Below are positions 25,543 through 33,340 of a stretch of 64,000 nucleotides of DNA, piece by piece (the first letter of the stretch is position 1; each line of letters opens with the position of its first letter). The position numbers and the translations under genes are program-made. The notes below the pieces were generated by a model that was not told the DNA's origin, did no database searches, and worked only from the letters and a program-made list of their open reading frames with translations. The stretch lies in the NCBI GenBank assembly GCA_000739535.1, contig DF820474.1, forward strand, positions 147,242 through 211,241, read 5' to 3'. Source of the DNA: Candidatus Vecturithrix granuli (GTDB lineage Bacteria; Moduliflexota; Moduliflexia; Moduliflexales; Moduliflexaceae).

Positions 25543-26703
25543 TTATATCGGTTTTTCAAGCATATATGGCTGACCGCGCAGGACGTTGACGGCCTGGTAC
25601 ATTCCGGCGCGGTCTAAGGCAAACATCGGAACGTGCCGGGCGATCTGGGCGGCGCTGCTCTTGCGCCAACGTTTCTGGGGCAAGGGATTCAACCAGACAT
25701 ACTTTGTGGTGTACGTTTTCAAGGCTTTCAAAAACGCGACCGTATCCAGCAGACGGTAGATGTCATATTGCCCTCTGGCGGCGCCGGCGTCACTGATCAG
25801 CACCACGGCCGCGCCTTCAGCATACGCGTTAAGCACCTCACTCACGGCCTGCGGCGCAAGCAGGTCCGCATGATCAAACAGAAAGCCCTCGGTGGAAGGC
25901 TCAATCTCGGGCAGCACTGCATCCAGCACCGGATACAATTGATCGGACAGCGGGGCTAACACAGCCTTATTCGTGCCTTCGACCGGCACATCATGAAAGT
26001 AATGGGCCTCGACTCGTTCCAGTCGGCCGGATTCCTGAATCGCCGCCACAACTTCGGTCACAACATGCTGAAATGGGGTCATGGAGCCCTGACAATCAAC
26101 CAATAACAACAGACGCGCCGTATTCGTGCGGCGCGGCCTGAGCGCGACTTCCGCTGCCACGCCCTGCCGGCAGCGGCGCTGAATGGTGGCCTCAAGGTCT
26201 AATTCAACCGCCGGCCCCTGCCGCACCGGTTGGCGCATCCGCCGCCAGGCTTGCGCCGTTTCCCTATACGTCAGCGGAAACTGCGGCACAAGTACAAAAT
26301 GGGATTCCGGCAATTCTTCCCTGGCGATGAAAATCGGCGGCAATCCCCCTTTGGTTTCTTGCGTGACGATCGCCTCATGAGGTTCTTGCGCCGGACGCTC
26401 CGGCTGTTCGCGCTGCTCAGGTTGAATTCGTGTGGAAGAAACCGGAGAACTCTCTATTTCCGGCAATTCCCAGGATGTGATGCGAAACTGGTCAAACAAC
26501 GCCGCCACCGTTTCCTGCTCTGCCTGCGATTTGCCCCACAACGCGCAGCACAGATCCCGCAGCGTCTCCCGCGAATCCCAGCCAAACCCCGCCCGTAACG
26601 CCTGGCGCAGCGCATCGTAATCCTCCGGAGTCAATGCAAAATGGCGGCGGCGCAACTGGCAGTATAAGGTCCACAAAAACTCCGGCGCTGGTGTATCGAG
26701 CAT
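25543..26703 (-). CDS. vWA-domain protein (MoxR partner)
   Basis: A 386-residue protein. Residues 1-80 are a helical N-terminal region, 85-135 a low-complexity Glu/Pro/Gln linker, and 195-370 a von Willebrand A domain. The metal site starts LLLLVDCQGSMTPF (D203). The canonical DxSxS is altered to DCQGS, so the third residue of the MIDAS is Gln instead of Ser, and metal binding may be weakened. It is immediately downstream of the MoxR ATPase gene. MoxR/vWA pairs work together as AAA+-driven switches or chaperones. Context suggests it links the ATPase to the variable DUF1566 protein. Confidence 0.88.
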   Translation of the reverse strand: MLDTPAPEFLWTLYCQLRRRHFALTPEDYDALRQALRAGFGWDSRETLRDLCCALWGKSQAEQETVAALFDQFRITSWELPEIESSPVSSTRIQPEQREQPERPAQEPHEAIVTQETKGGLPPIFIAREELPESHFVLVPQFPLTYRETAQAWRRMRQPVRQGPAVELDLEATIQRRCRQGVAAEVALRPRRTNTARLLLLVDCQGSMTPFQHVVTEVVAAIQESGRLERVEAHYFHDVPVEGTNKAVLAPLSDQLYPVLDAVLPEIEPSTEGFLFDHADLLAPQAVSEVLNAYAEGAAVVLISDAGAARGQYDIYRLLDTVAFLKALKTYTTKYVWLNPLPQKRWRKSSAAQIARHVPMFALDRAGMYQAVNVLRGQPYMLEKPI

Positions 26704-26710
26704 TTTTTGA

Positions 26711-26809
26711 ATAGAACACTGATTGGACTGATTGGACTGATCAGCACTGATAAAAATGAAATAGAAAAATCAGTGAACATCAGTCCAATCAGTCCAATCA
26801 GTGTTCTAT
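26711..26809. repeat. Inverted repeat, CACTGATTGGACTGAT family, copy 2
   Basis: 41-bp arms 26711-26751 and 26769-26809 (outer bases ATAGAACACTGATTGGACTG) are nearly perfect complements. The right arm contains the stop codon of the MoxR gene (26806-26808), and the left arm ends 8 bp before the vWA start. Within each arm GATTGGACT is repeated in tandem. Confidence 0.88.
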
Positions 26810-27744
26810 TTCCTCGCGCGCTGCTGGTCAATCTGCTGTTTGAGCAGTACGCCAATATAGGGTAATTTCTCCAATTCTTTCACCGGAGTCTTGACCGCCT
26901 GCATGTAGCTGACCCAATCAATCAGTTCGCTCAGGCCCGGATTTTTGCTGAGTTCCATCTTTCGCAATCGCAGCAGCACCTCAATGGCTTTGCGGCTCAA
27001 CGGCTCATTTGTGATCTCATGCAGCGACAAGATCTGGCGTAAATGCGCTTCATCTTCAGGAAATTTAACATAATGGAAAATACAACGCCTGAGAAAGGCG
27101 GTCGGCAATGCCTTTTCTTCATTATGCGTCACGAACACAATCGGACGTAATTCAGGTTTGTCCGCCGGCACCGCATAGTGCATGGCCGGCGCTTCCGCCA
27201 CCCGGAATTCCAGGCGGTCCAATTCTAATAGCAGATCGTTGGGGAAATCGAGATCCGCCTTATCAATCTCATCAATCAGCACCACTGAGCGCCGGCCATA
27301 CTGCGCCCGGATAATCGCCCGGCCCAATGGCCCGAAATGGATGTAATTGCTGATTTCACGCGACGATGGATCTTTCAATTGCGAATCATACAGCCGGTTG
27401 ACCGCATCATAAGTATAGAGCAAATCCTGGGCGCGGCTGGTGGATTTGATATAACACTCTTCCAACGGCAGACCTTCTCCTAAGGCATACGCCACCGAGT
27501 ATGCCAACCGCGTTTTGCCGCAGCCGGGATCGCCTTGCAGCAGCAGGGGCCGGCCCAATGCAATCGCCAGATTCACAACTTCCTGCAATTGCTCATCCGG
27601 CAGGTACGGTTCCCATTCAACCTCCTTTTGCGGCGGATTCTCCGGCGGTACAGGCTCGATCTCCGGATCTTCAATCATGCGTGTTACCGGAAGTTTCGCA
27701 TTATATGCGTAAGTCATGCTGGCGTCAATACGATGTCTGGACAT
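26806..27744 (-). CDS. MoxR-family AAA+ ATPase
   Basis: A 312-residue AAA+ ATPase. Walker A is GDPGCGKT at residues 71-78, Walker B is VVLIDEID at 154-161, sensor-1 lies in PIVFVTHNEEKALPTAFLRRC, and there is a C-terminal lid helix bundle. I chose the ATG at 27744 because it has an AGGAGA ribosome site 7 bases upstream; 19 extra codons upstream would run into the 33-bp inverted repeat. The N-terminal 50 residues (PEIEPVPPENPPQKEVEWEPYLPD) look like a flexible tether. It lies between the TIR and vWA genes, forming the ATP-dependent centre of the cluster. Confidence 0.93.
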   Translation of the reverse strand: MSRHRIDASMTYAYNAKLPVTRMIEDPEIEPVPPENPPQKEVEWEPYLPDEQLQEVVNLAIALGRPLLLQGDPGCGKTRLAYSVAYALGEGLPLEECYIKSTSRAQDLLYTYDAVNRLYDSQLKDPSSREISNYIHFGPLGRAIIRAQYGRRSVVLIDEIDKADLDFPNDLLLELDRLEFRVAEAPAMHYAVPADKPELRPIVFVTHNEEKALPTAFLRRCIFHYVKFPEDEAHLRQILSLHEITNEPLSRKAIEVLLRLRKMELSKNPGLSELIDWVSYMQAVKTPVKELEKLPYIGVLLKQQIDQQRARK

Positions 27745-27758
27745 AAGGTTTTCTCCTG

Positions 27759-27867
27759 TGAAACTACAAGGATTTTGTGTAGGAAGGATTCTCAGAGGCA
27801 TGGTTCGATGTCACACCGACCAATTCGCCGCCAGGAATCCTTCCTACACAAAATCCTTGTAGTTTCA
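27759..27867. repeat. Perfect 33-bp inverted repeat upstream of the MoxR gene
   Basis: Arms 27759-27791 and 27835-27867 (outer bases TGAAACTACAAGGATTTTG) are exact complements around a 43-bp spacer. The right-hand base of the MoxR ribosome site lies directly beside the inner end of the left arm, so a transcript hairpin here would end just upstream of the site. It may modulate translation, or may simply be a repeat. Confidence 0.88.
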
Positions 27868-27913
27868 TCATGCCGGGTGAGCCTACGCTCATGACAACTC
27901 TATGTAAATCAAA

Positions 27914-27980
27914 ATGTAGCGCGAAACTCCAGTTTCGCGGCAGTAGCAACGGTGCGCGAAACTGGAGTTTCGCGCTACAT
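27914..27980. repeat. Inverted repeat, GCGAAACTCCAG family
   Basis: Perfect 26-bp arms 27914-27939 and 27955-27980 (outer bases ATGTAGCGCGAAACTCCAG). It is preceded by the linker GCCGGGTGAGCCTACGCTCA, the same linker that separates the units of the array at 31940-32245. It lies between the TIR gene stop and the MoxR leader. Confidence 0.9.
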
Positions 27981-28004
27981 TAACTTCCTTTCGGATAAAT
28001 CTTC

Positions 28005-29234
28005 CTACAAGCAATACCCTGCTGGATCTTTGATCACCTGCGGTATATGCATATACACTAATTGCATATTCAGTTGATCGCCATAGCGGCAGTTGCCAAT
28101 GATCTTATCTATAAGGGGGCTGATGATCTCCTCAGACAAGCCTTCTGTGCTTTCGATCAATTGCGTCACCCATTGATGAATATCGTATTCTTCACATTGC
28201 GGAGATGGCAGCAGAATAATATTTTCCGGCAGATGGCAGGCTGAGTCCGTCGCCAGAATGATGACAAGGCGATGCTTATATGTTTCGCGCTCAATTTTGG
28301 CGCAAAGGTGCTGCCAGAATTGAGGCGCGTCTTTTGACGAGGCGGAACCGACAAAGAGCACGTCGCCGTGTTTGATGCTCTTTGCAGTGCAATTGACAAT
28401 ATGCGTGACCGCCATGTCAATCGGAAAGGTGAGCGGATGAAGTTTCAGCGCATGGCAGGTATAACTGAATTGACTGCCTTTCCACTCATTGATGAGCCGG
28501 TCGCGTAAATAATCGCGAGGCGCCACGTCAGAAGGCACGACAAAGCCGATTAAGCCTGATTTTCTTTTGACGAGTTCGCTGATGCAGCGTTTGATCAACG
28601 CAGTTAAATCGAATTTCCATGGCAGCCCTAATTCATAACGGGGCAGAGCATCTTTACGGCCCAGCGGCGCAGGTTGGGCGCGATCGGGTTTCTGTTGACC
28701 AAAAGATGCGGATTGTTCCGCTTCACGCTGCTGCATGCCGAACTGAATCGCCCGGACGATTCGCTCAAAGCCCCCTTCAGCAAACAGATCAGCCGCAACA
28801 AAATCGGCCAGGCTGTCTGGGATGTCGCACTCTTCCAAACGCACCGGAATTAGATAAATGTCCGCCGGTAATTTTTCCTGCCATACATCCAGCGCATTGC
28901 GCAATTCTGTTTGAACGAATCCGCGCTGCTTGACCGACCAGTTCGAGAGACAGGCCATGAAGAACTCCGCTTCTCGAATCCCTTGCCAGACCTGTTCCCG
29001 CCTTTGTCCCGGCAACAAATCCAGGCTTTTCATCCAGGGCGCGAAGCCTGCGTCGCAGAGGTGCTGATAGAGTTGTTCGACACTGTTCCGGTCTTCTTCG
29101 GCATAACAGAGAAAGATTCGAGCCGCATTCGTTTCGATACCAGATGGTTTCATAACGTCTTCATTCCAAAGATTAGGTAATGATTCTGATAACTTCAGTT
29201 CGTTCAACCTGTCCTGAATCCGGTATATTTTCAT
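28005..29234 (-). CDS. TIR-domain protein with C-terminal STAND-like region
   Basis: A 409-residue soluble protein. Residues 36-175 are a TIR domain of the TIR_2 type: ARIFLCYAEEDRNSVEQLYQ, GFAPWMKSLDLLPGQ, then a conserved glutamate E110 in GFVQTELRNALDV at the position of the catalytic residue of NAD-cleaving TIRs. Residues 210-400 resemble the core of a STAND/AAA-like NTPase but without a recognisable P-loop (GLIGFVVPSDVAPRDYLRDRL where GxGKS would be), so it is perhaps an inactive NTPase-like module. It is first in the cluster TIR-MoxR-vWA-DUF1566, so I infer it is the effector. The start is uncertain: an ATG at 29153 is an alternative. Confidence 0.85.
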   Translation of the reverse strand: MKIYRIQDRLNELKLSESLPNLWNEDVMKPSGIETNAARIFLCYAEEDRNSVEQLYQHLCDAGFAPWMKSLDLLPGQRREQVWQGIREAEFFMACLSNWSVKQRGFVQTELRNALDVWQEKLPADIYLIPVRLEECDIPDSLADFVAADLFAEGGFERIVRAIQFGMQQREAEQSASFGQQKPDRAQPAPLGRKDALPRYELGLPWKFDLTALIKRCISELVKRKSGLIGFVVPSDVAPRDYLRDRLINEWKGSQFSYTCHALKLHPLTFPIDMAVTHIVNCTAKSIKHGDVLFVGSASSKDAPQFWQHLCAKIERETYKHRLVIILATDSACHLPENIILLPSPQCEEYDIHQWVTQLIESTEGLSEEIISPLIDKIIGNCRYGDQLNMQLVYMHIPQVIKDPAGYCL

Positions 29235-29619
29235 TTAAATGATAAAAATTCCAGGAGAAGATGAAAAAGTCAAGTAGAAAAGACCTGACGTTGCTTTAAT
29301 GCAAAAGTCACAGGCATAGAGTGTCGAAATCGTATGGTTTTTTCCTTGACTTTTGCAGAAAGGCGACAATGCTCTTGAAAAAGAGGCATGATCTTGTTGA
29401 ATAACACACGGAAAAAAGCGAATATAGCCATCCTAAATCATTTGTAACAGGTCACTTCGACTCCGCTCAGTGACCGGGCGGCTGTCGAGCGGAGTCGAGA
29501 CACGAATCATGTAGGATTGCTATATATTTTACTAAGGCGTCTGGCAGGGCAATCGAATTTTTGTCAGAAATCCCGATTGCTTTTGCATCAGGATGAAGGT
29601 TTCTTGGAGATAGGAGGAG
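29235..29619. other. Intergenic region with one imperfect inverted repeat
   Basis: No gene is visible. Around 29455-29512, CACTTCGACTCCGCTCAGTG and its near complement GAGCGGAGTCGAGAC form a REP-like hairpin related to the inner part of the element at 2411-2524. The end of the region carries the ribosome site of the ferritin-like gene (AGGAGGAG). The promoter for the TIR cluster should also lie here. Confidence 0.5.
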
Positions 29620-29625
29620 ATGGAC

Positions 29626-30132
29626 ATGGAGACGATCTTGAAAATCTTTGAGTATGCCATGACAATGGAGAAGCAAGGGCAGCAATTTTATCTGAAATAT
29701 AAAGATACGGTAGAAGGTGAACGCTTTCAGGAAATTTTTGCGAGTTTAGCCCGGGTCGAAGAGGAGCATTATGCTCTCCTGAAAAAACAATATGACCTCA
29801 TGAAGCAAGAGGGAACATTGGGGGACTTTGATGCTGAATTATCACATGGTGATGAGATTTTCGAACGTGTTTTGCGGCAAGAACAGGCGATGAAGGATCC
29901 GGAAGCAGATCAGAGCCTGAATAATCTGGCGATTATGCGCATGGCGTATCTTATAGAGAAAGATTTTGCCGATTTTTACAAAAAGGCGGTAGAGCAGGCC
30001 GATTCGCTTGAAGCCAAAAAACTTCTAAGCTCTCTGGCAGCCTGGGAAGAAAAACACCGCCAGATGTTTTATGATGATTACCAGGAACTCATGGAAGCCA
30101 ATTGGGGAGAACAAGGGTTTGCGCCATTTTAA
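29626..30132 (+). CDS. Ferritin-like / rubrerythrin-type di-iron protein
   Basis: A 168-residue four-helix protein of the rubrerythrin-like ferritin family without the C-terminal rubredoxin domain. Di-iron ligands are visible in pairs: EKQGQQFYLKY in helix 1, RVEEEHYALL in helix 2, EKDFADFYKKA in helix 3 and WEEKHRQMFYDDY in helix 4. It probably acts in peroxide detoxification or iron handling in the cytoplasm. The ATG at 29626 is favoured because AGGAGG lies 8 bases upstream; the ATG at 29620 is too close to it. It is monocistronic, with a hairpin just downstream. Confidence 0.88.
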   Translation: METILKIFEYAMTMEKQGQQFYLKYKDTVEGERFQEIFASLARVEEEHYALLKKQYDLMKQEGTLGDFDAELSHGDEIFERVLRQEQAMKDPEADQSLNNLAIMRMAYLIEKDFADFYKKAVEQADSLEAKKLLSSLAAWEEKHRQMFYDDYQELMEANWGEQGFAPF

Positions 30133-30143
30133 ATGTTCCCTGG

Positions 30144-30174
30144 GAGTGCAAACGCAGAAGCGTTGCACTCCTAC
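30144..30174 (+). terminator. Hairpin downstream of the ferritin-like gene
   Basis: GGGAGTGCAA and TTGCACTCC pair, enclosing CGCAGAAGCG. It lies 12 bp after the stop but lacks a strong T-run, so it may be a repeat hairpin with a weak terminator role. It resembles the AGGAGTG elements near 2691. Confidence 0.45.
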
Positions 30175-30433
30175 AAGCGTTCATCCTTTTTGCCCATAAA
30201 TCCCTATACATTTAAAAGGAACGATATTTTTCAACAAATTACTTGACAATCTTGCAAGAGTTCTATACCCGCTTTGCTATTCTCAAGAACCTGAATTCAG
30301 GAGATCCGCGAGGAATATTCTCTTCTCAAGAACCAATCCAACGAAAAGTATTCTCAGAGTATGGTGGTCCAGAAAGTTTTTCATGATAAGTACCTGATTG
30401 AAATTTCTCTGGATCAGTTATATTGAATGTGTT

Positions 30434-31447
30434 ATGAAAGCCTATAATGTTGCTGTAGTCGGAGCCACAGGTGCTGTTGGCAACGAAATGATTTCGATCC
30501 TTGAACAACGAGATTTTCCGATCAATGAACTTCGCTTATTGGCATCAGAACGCTCAGCCGGTGAAAAATTGTCCTTTCAGGGGCATAATGTGACCGTACA
30601 GCAATTGACGGAACATTCTTTTGAGGACATTGATATTGGCTTATTTTCAGCGGGGGCTTCCGTGAGTAAAACCTTTGCGCCTCATGCGGTGAACGCTGGA
30701 GCCGTGGTGATTGATAATACCAGTGCATTTCGCATGGAGCCGGATATTCCGCTGGTTGTGCCGGAAGTGAATCCGCATGCCGTGGAGCGTCAGCGTGGTA
30801 TTATTTCAAATCCGAACTGCTCGACCATCCAAATGGTGGTCGCCTTAAAACCCCTTCATGATGCCGCGCGCATTCAACGCGTTGTCGTATCAACCTATCA
30901 ATCGGTGTCAGGGACGGGCAGAAAAGCGATTCTGGAACTGGAAACCCAGACTCGTCATATTTTCAATCAAAAAGATATTCTGTGTCAGGTATATCCACAT
31001 CAAATTGCCTTCAATTGTCTGCCGCATATTGATGGATTCATGGAAAACGGCCACACCCGAGAAGAAATAAAAATGGTGAAGGAAACCAAAAAAATTATGG
31101 AAGATGATCGCATTCGAGTGTCGGCTACCACTGTGCGCGTTCCGGTATTCTATGGACATTCGGAATCTGTGAATATCGAAACCGAGAAAAAATTGACTGC
31201 TCAGGAAGCCAAAGCCTTGCTCATGAGGGCCCCCGGTGTCAGAGTAGTTGATGACCCGTCCAGGAATCTTTACCCGCTTGCCATTGAAGCCGCTGGTGAG
31301 GATGATGTGTTCGTCGGACGGATTCGGGAAGATGACTCGATTGAGAATGGCCTGAATATGTGGATCGTCGCAGATAATCTGCGTAAAGGTGCCGCTTTGA
31401 ATGCCATTCAGATTGCAGAACTCCTGATTCAACGCGGACTCATCTGA
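30434..31447 (+). CDS. asd: Aspartate-semialdehyde dehydrogenase (copy 2)
   Basis: A second complete asd gene, 337 residues, with the canonical NADP loop VAVVGATGAVG, the catalytic C129 in SNPNCSTIQMVVALKP and the substrate block SATTVRVPVFYGHSE. It is clearly homologous to copy 1 along its whole length but well diverged, so this is not a recent duplication. It stands alone, without a kinase. The ATG at 30434 has no obvious Shine-Dalgarno site, unlike copy 1. Possible reasons for two copies are pathway-specific isoenzymes or one acquired by transfer. It ends with a strong terminator. Confidence 0.94.
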   Translation: MKAYNVAVVGATGAVGNEMISILEQRDFPINELRLLASERSAGEKLSFQGHNVTVQQLTEHSFEDIDIGLFSAGASVSKTFAPHAVNAGAVVIDNTSAFRMEPDIPLVVPEVNPHAVERQRGIISNPNCSTIQMVVALKPLHDAARIQRVVVSTYQSVSGTGRKAILELETQTRHIFNQKDILCQVYPHQIAFNCLPHIDGFMENGHTREEIKMVKETKKIMEDDRIRVSATTVRVPVFYGHSESVNIETEKKLTAQEAKALLMRAPGVRVVDDPSRNLYPLAIEAAGEDDVFVGRIREDDSIENGLNMWIVADNLRKGAALNAIQIAELLIQRGLI

Positions 31448-31484
31448 AAAAAAACCGGGTTTCTTCAAGAAACCCGGTTTTTTG
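31447..31484. terminator. ACCGGGTTTTT-family bidirectional terminator
   Basis: AAAACCGGGTTTCTT, one base, and its complement are flanked by A- and T-runs. It sits between the convergent asd copy 2 and the C_GCAxxG_C_C gene. Confidence 0.85.
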
Positions 31485-31488
31485 CTTG

Positions 31489-31932
31489 TCAATCTTCTTG
31501 CAGCATTTCTGCCAGAATGTCTGCGGCAGTTTTAATAAATGCCGGGCAGCGCTCTGTAAAAAATTTCTGCTCTCTGGCATATTGCAGCCCTTCCGCCGTA
31601 CTAATATCAACATCAAGCAGTTCCCGGCAGAGCAGCGAGCCTTGACGGGCGGTAAATTGATCGGCAAAGGCGCGAACGCGCTCATAGGTGTGTTCTTTGG
31701 CGGCTTTATCCTCAGGATCAGTAGTTCCATATTTCAAGCCCAGTACCATGAACGCGCCGCTGACTGCGCCGCAGGTTTGAGCCATGCGCCCCATTCCTCC
31801 GCCAAATCCGGCCGAGACTTTCAGCGCCAATTCCCGATCAAGCCCAAATTGCTCTGCATAGGCTGCACACACCGACTGCGAGCAGTTTAATCCACTGTCA
31901 AATATTGCTACAGCACGATCTACACTATCCAC
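31489..31932 (-). CDS. C_GCAxxG_C_C family protein
   Basis: A 147-residue protein of the C_GCAxxG_C_C family (PF09719), probable redox or metal-binding proteins. Conserved cysteines: NCSQSVCAAY near residue 20, the signature GFGGGMGRMAQTCGAVSGA, SLLCRELL and the final ERCPAF. I set the start at a GTG (31930-31932) because AGGAGG lies 6 bases upstream and family similarity begins there. The open frame continues 91 codons further upstream, but only through two copies of the palindromic array, and gives no family sequence. Function in the cell is not established. Confidence 0.85.
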   Translation of the reverse strand: MDSVDRAVAIFDSGLNCSQSVCAAYAEQFGLDRELALKVSAGFGGGMGRMAQTCGAVSGAFMVLGLKYGTTDPEDKAAKEHTYERVRAFADQFTARQGSLLCRELLDVDISTAEGLQYAREQKFFTERCPAFIKTAADILAEMLQED

Positions 31933-31939
31933 TGTATTC

Positions 31940-32245
31940 CTCCTATGAAAATGTAGCGCGAAACTCCGGTTTCGCGCACTAGTGAGACTGCCGCGAAAAG
32001 GAATTTCGCGGTACATCTCATGTTCATTGCGCCGGGTGAGCCGAAGCTCAAGGCAACTCCTATGAAAATGTAGCGCGAAACTCCAGTTTCGCGCACCAGT
32101 GAGACGGCCGCGAAACCGGAGTTTCGCGGTACATCTGATGTTCATTGCGCCGGGTGAGCGCAAGATCATGATAACTCCTTTGAAAAAATAGCGCGAAATT
32201 ATCATTTCGCACTCGCGAAATCGGGGTTTTGCGGTACATCATTCC
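31940..32245. repeat. Tandem array of three GCGAAACTCCAG-family units
   Basis: Two nearly identical units of about 118 bp (31940-32056 and 32057-32174) and a diverged partial third (32175-32245). Each unit starts with CTCCTATGAAAATGTAGCGC, has two facing palindromic arms (GCGCGAAACTC...GAGTTTCGCG), then the linker TTCATTGCGCCGGGTGAGC and a short GAGC/GCTC-type turn. Arms in different units vary but stay paired. Isolated units occur at 12331-12390 and 27914-27980. The array is in the leader of the C_GCAxxG_C_C gene; the linkers end in AACTCC, so the next unit could provide ribosome-site-like sequence. Confidence 0.88.
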
Positions 32246-33291
32246 TACCTGCTGCACTCCTCTTCAAGGAAATGTAAAATCAGTTTCGTCGTATTGATCA
32301 GGGCGTCAATATGGGTGCGCTCATAGCCATGAGACGCACTGACTCCGGGGCCAATCAAGGCGACGCGCATATCCCCTCCCGCTCGTAACGCCGCAGAACC
32401 ATCCGAGCCATAGTAAGGGAAGATATCGGTTTTGTAGTCGATCTGGTGTTTTTTGCTCAATTGAATTAAGGTCTGGGTTAAGTCATAGTTGTACGGGCCA
32501 GTGGAATCTTTGGCGCAAATCGAGACGCTGAATTCATCTCCCCTGACTCCTGAACCAACGACCCCCATATCAACGACGAGTAAATCATCAATAGCCGGGA
32601 ATCCTGCGATGCCCTGACCGGTTTCTTCGGTAATGTTAAAATAAAAGTAGATATTACTGCGTAATTTAACTTTCAGCTTGTTCAAGATGTCAGCTATATA
32701 CAACAAAATCGATCCGGAAGCTTTATCATCTAAATGGCGCGATTTGATGAACCCATTGAGATACCGATATTTTGGATCCAGGGAGACAAAATTTCCGACT
32801 TCTATATACTGAGCCAGGCTTTCTCGCCCATTATTCAGAGGAAGGTCAACCCGAACCGACAGATTTTCTATTTTCAATTCGAATTCATTCAATTTGTTAT
32901 TCACATGCGCTGCGGGATTATCGGGAAGAATGGTGCCTTCATAGATCTTGCCGTCAAATCCATGAATTTGACAATAATCGCCAATCAGATAGAGGACCGG
33001 ATACCCCCCGATCAGGCTGAGTTTCAGCGTATCGTAATACACTTCTTTGACAATGGCTCCGAGCGCATCAACATGCGCTGTCAGCATCACGTTTTTGGCG
33101 GCGTGTTCATACTCAAAGGCATACATGACAGCCCCTTTTCTGGTATGGTGAACGGGAATCTTTCTTTCCTGTGCATACGAAAGCAGATGTTGCTCGATCA
33201 GTTTGGTATATCCGGTTGGCGACGGAATCTTGAGCAGGGTCTCAAGGCATTCCACCAGAGCGTCCGGATCAATATGCCGTGATTTCCACAT
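32245..33291 (-). CDS. M42 family metallopeptidase
   Basis: A cytosolic co-catalytic metallo-aminopeptidase (glutamyl aminopeptidase/FrvX type), 348 residues. Motifs: the first metal ligand in MLTAHVDALGAIV, then HLDDKASGSILL, NITEETGQGIAG with the catalytic glutamates, and DMGVVGSG. Family enzymes form a 12-subunit tetrahedral particle and trim peptides. I chose the ATG at 33291, which has GGGAGA 7 bases upstream; a long upstream extension overlaps the glycogen phosphorylase gene. It lies 49 bp after that gene and may be co-transcribed. Confidence 0.92.
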   Translation of the reverse strand: MWKSRHIDPDALVECLETLLKIPSPTGYTKLIEQHLLSYAQERKIPVHHTRKGAVMYAFEYEHAAKNVMLTAHVDALGAIVKEVYYDTLKLSLIGGYPVLYLIGDYCQIHGFDGKIYEGTILPDNPAAHVNNKLNEFELKIENLSVRVDLPLNNGRESLAQYIEVGNFVSLDPKYRYLNGFIKSRHLDDKASGSILLYIADILNKLKVKLRSNIYFYFNITEETGQGIAGFPAIDDLLVVDMGVVGSGVRGDEFSVSICAKDSTGPYNYDLTQTLIQLSKKHQIDYKTDIFPYYGSDGSAALRAGGDMRVALIGPGVSASHGYERTHIDALINTTKLILHFLEEECSR

Positions 33292-33340
33292 AAAATTTCT
33301 CCCATATAGATATAGAATGAAATTGGATTTCGCTTCTCTC

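Noticed and set aside
31933-32205. Longer N-terminus of the C_GCAxxG_C_C protein
   Set aside because: The extension translates only the palindromic array; family similarity and a strong ribosome site point to the GTG at 31932.
31940-32245. CRISPR array
   Set aside because: The units are about 118 bp with similar linkers, not short repeats with unique spacers, and no cas genes are near.
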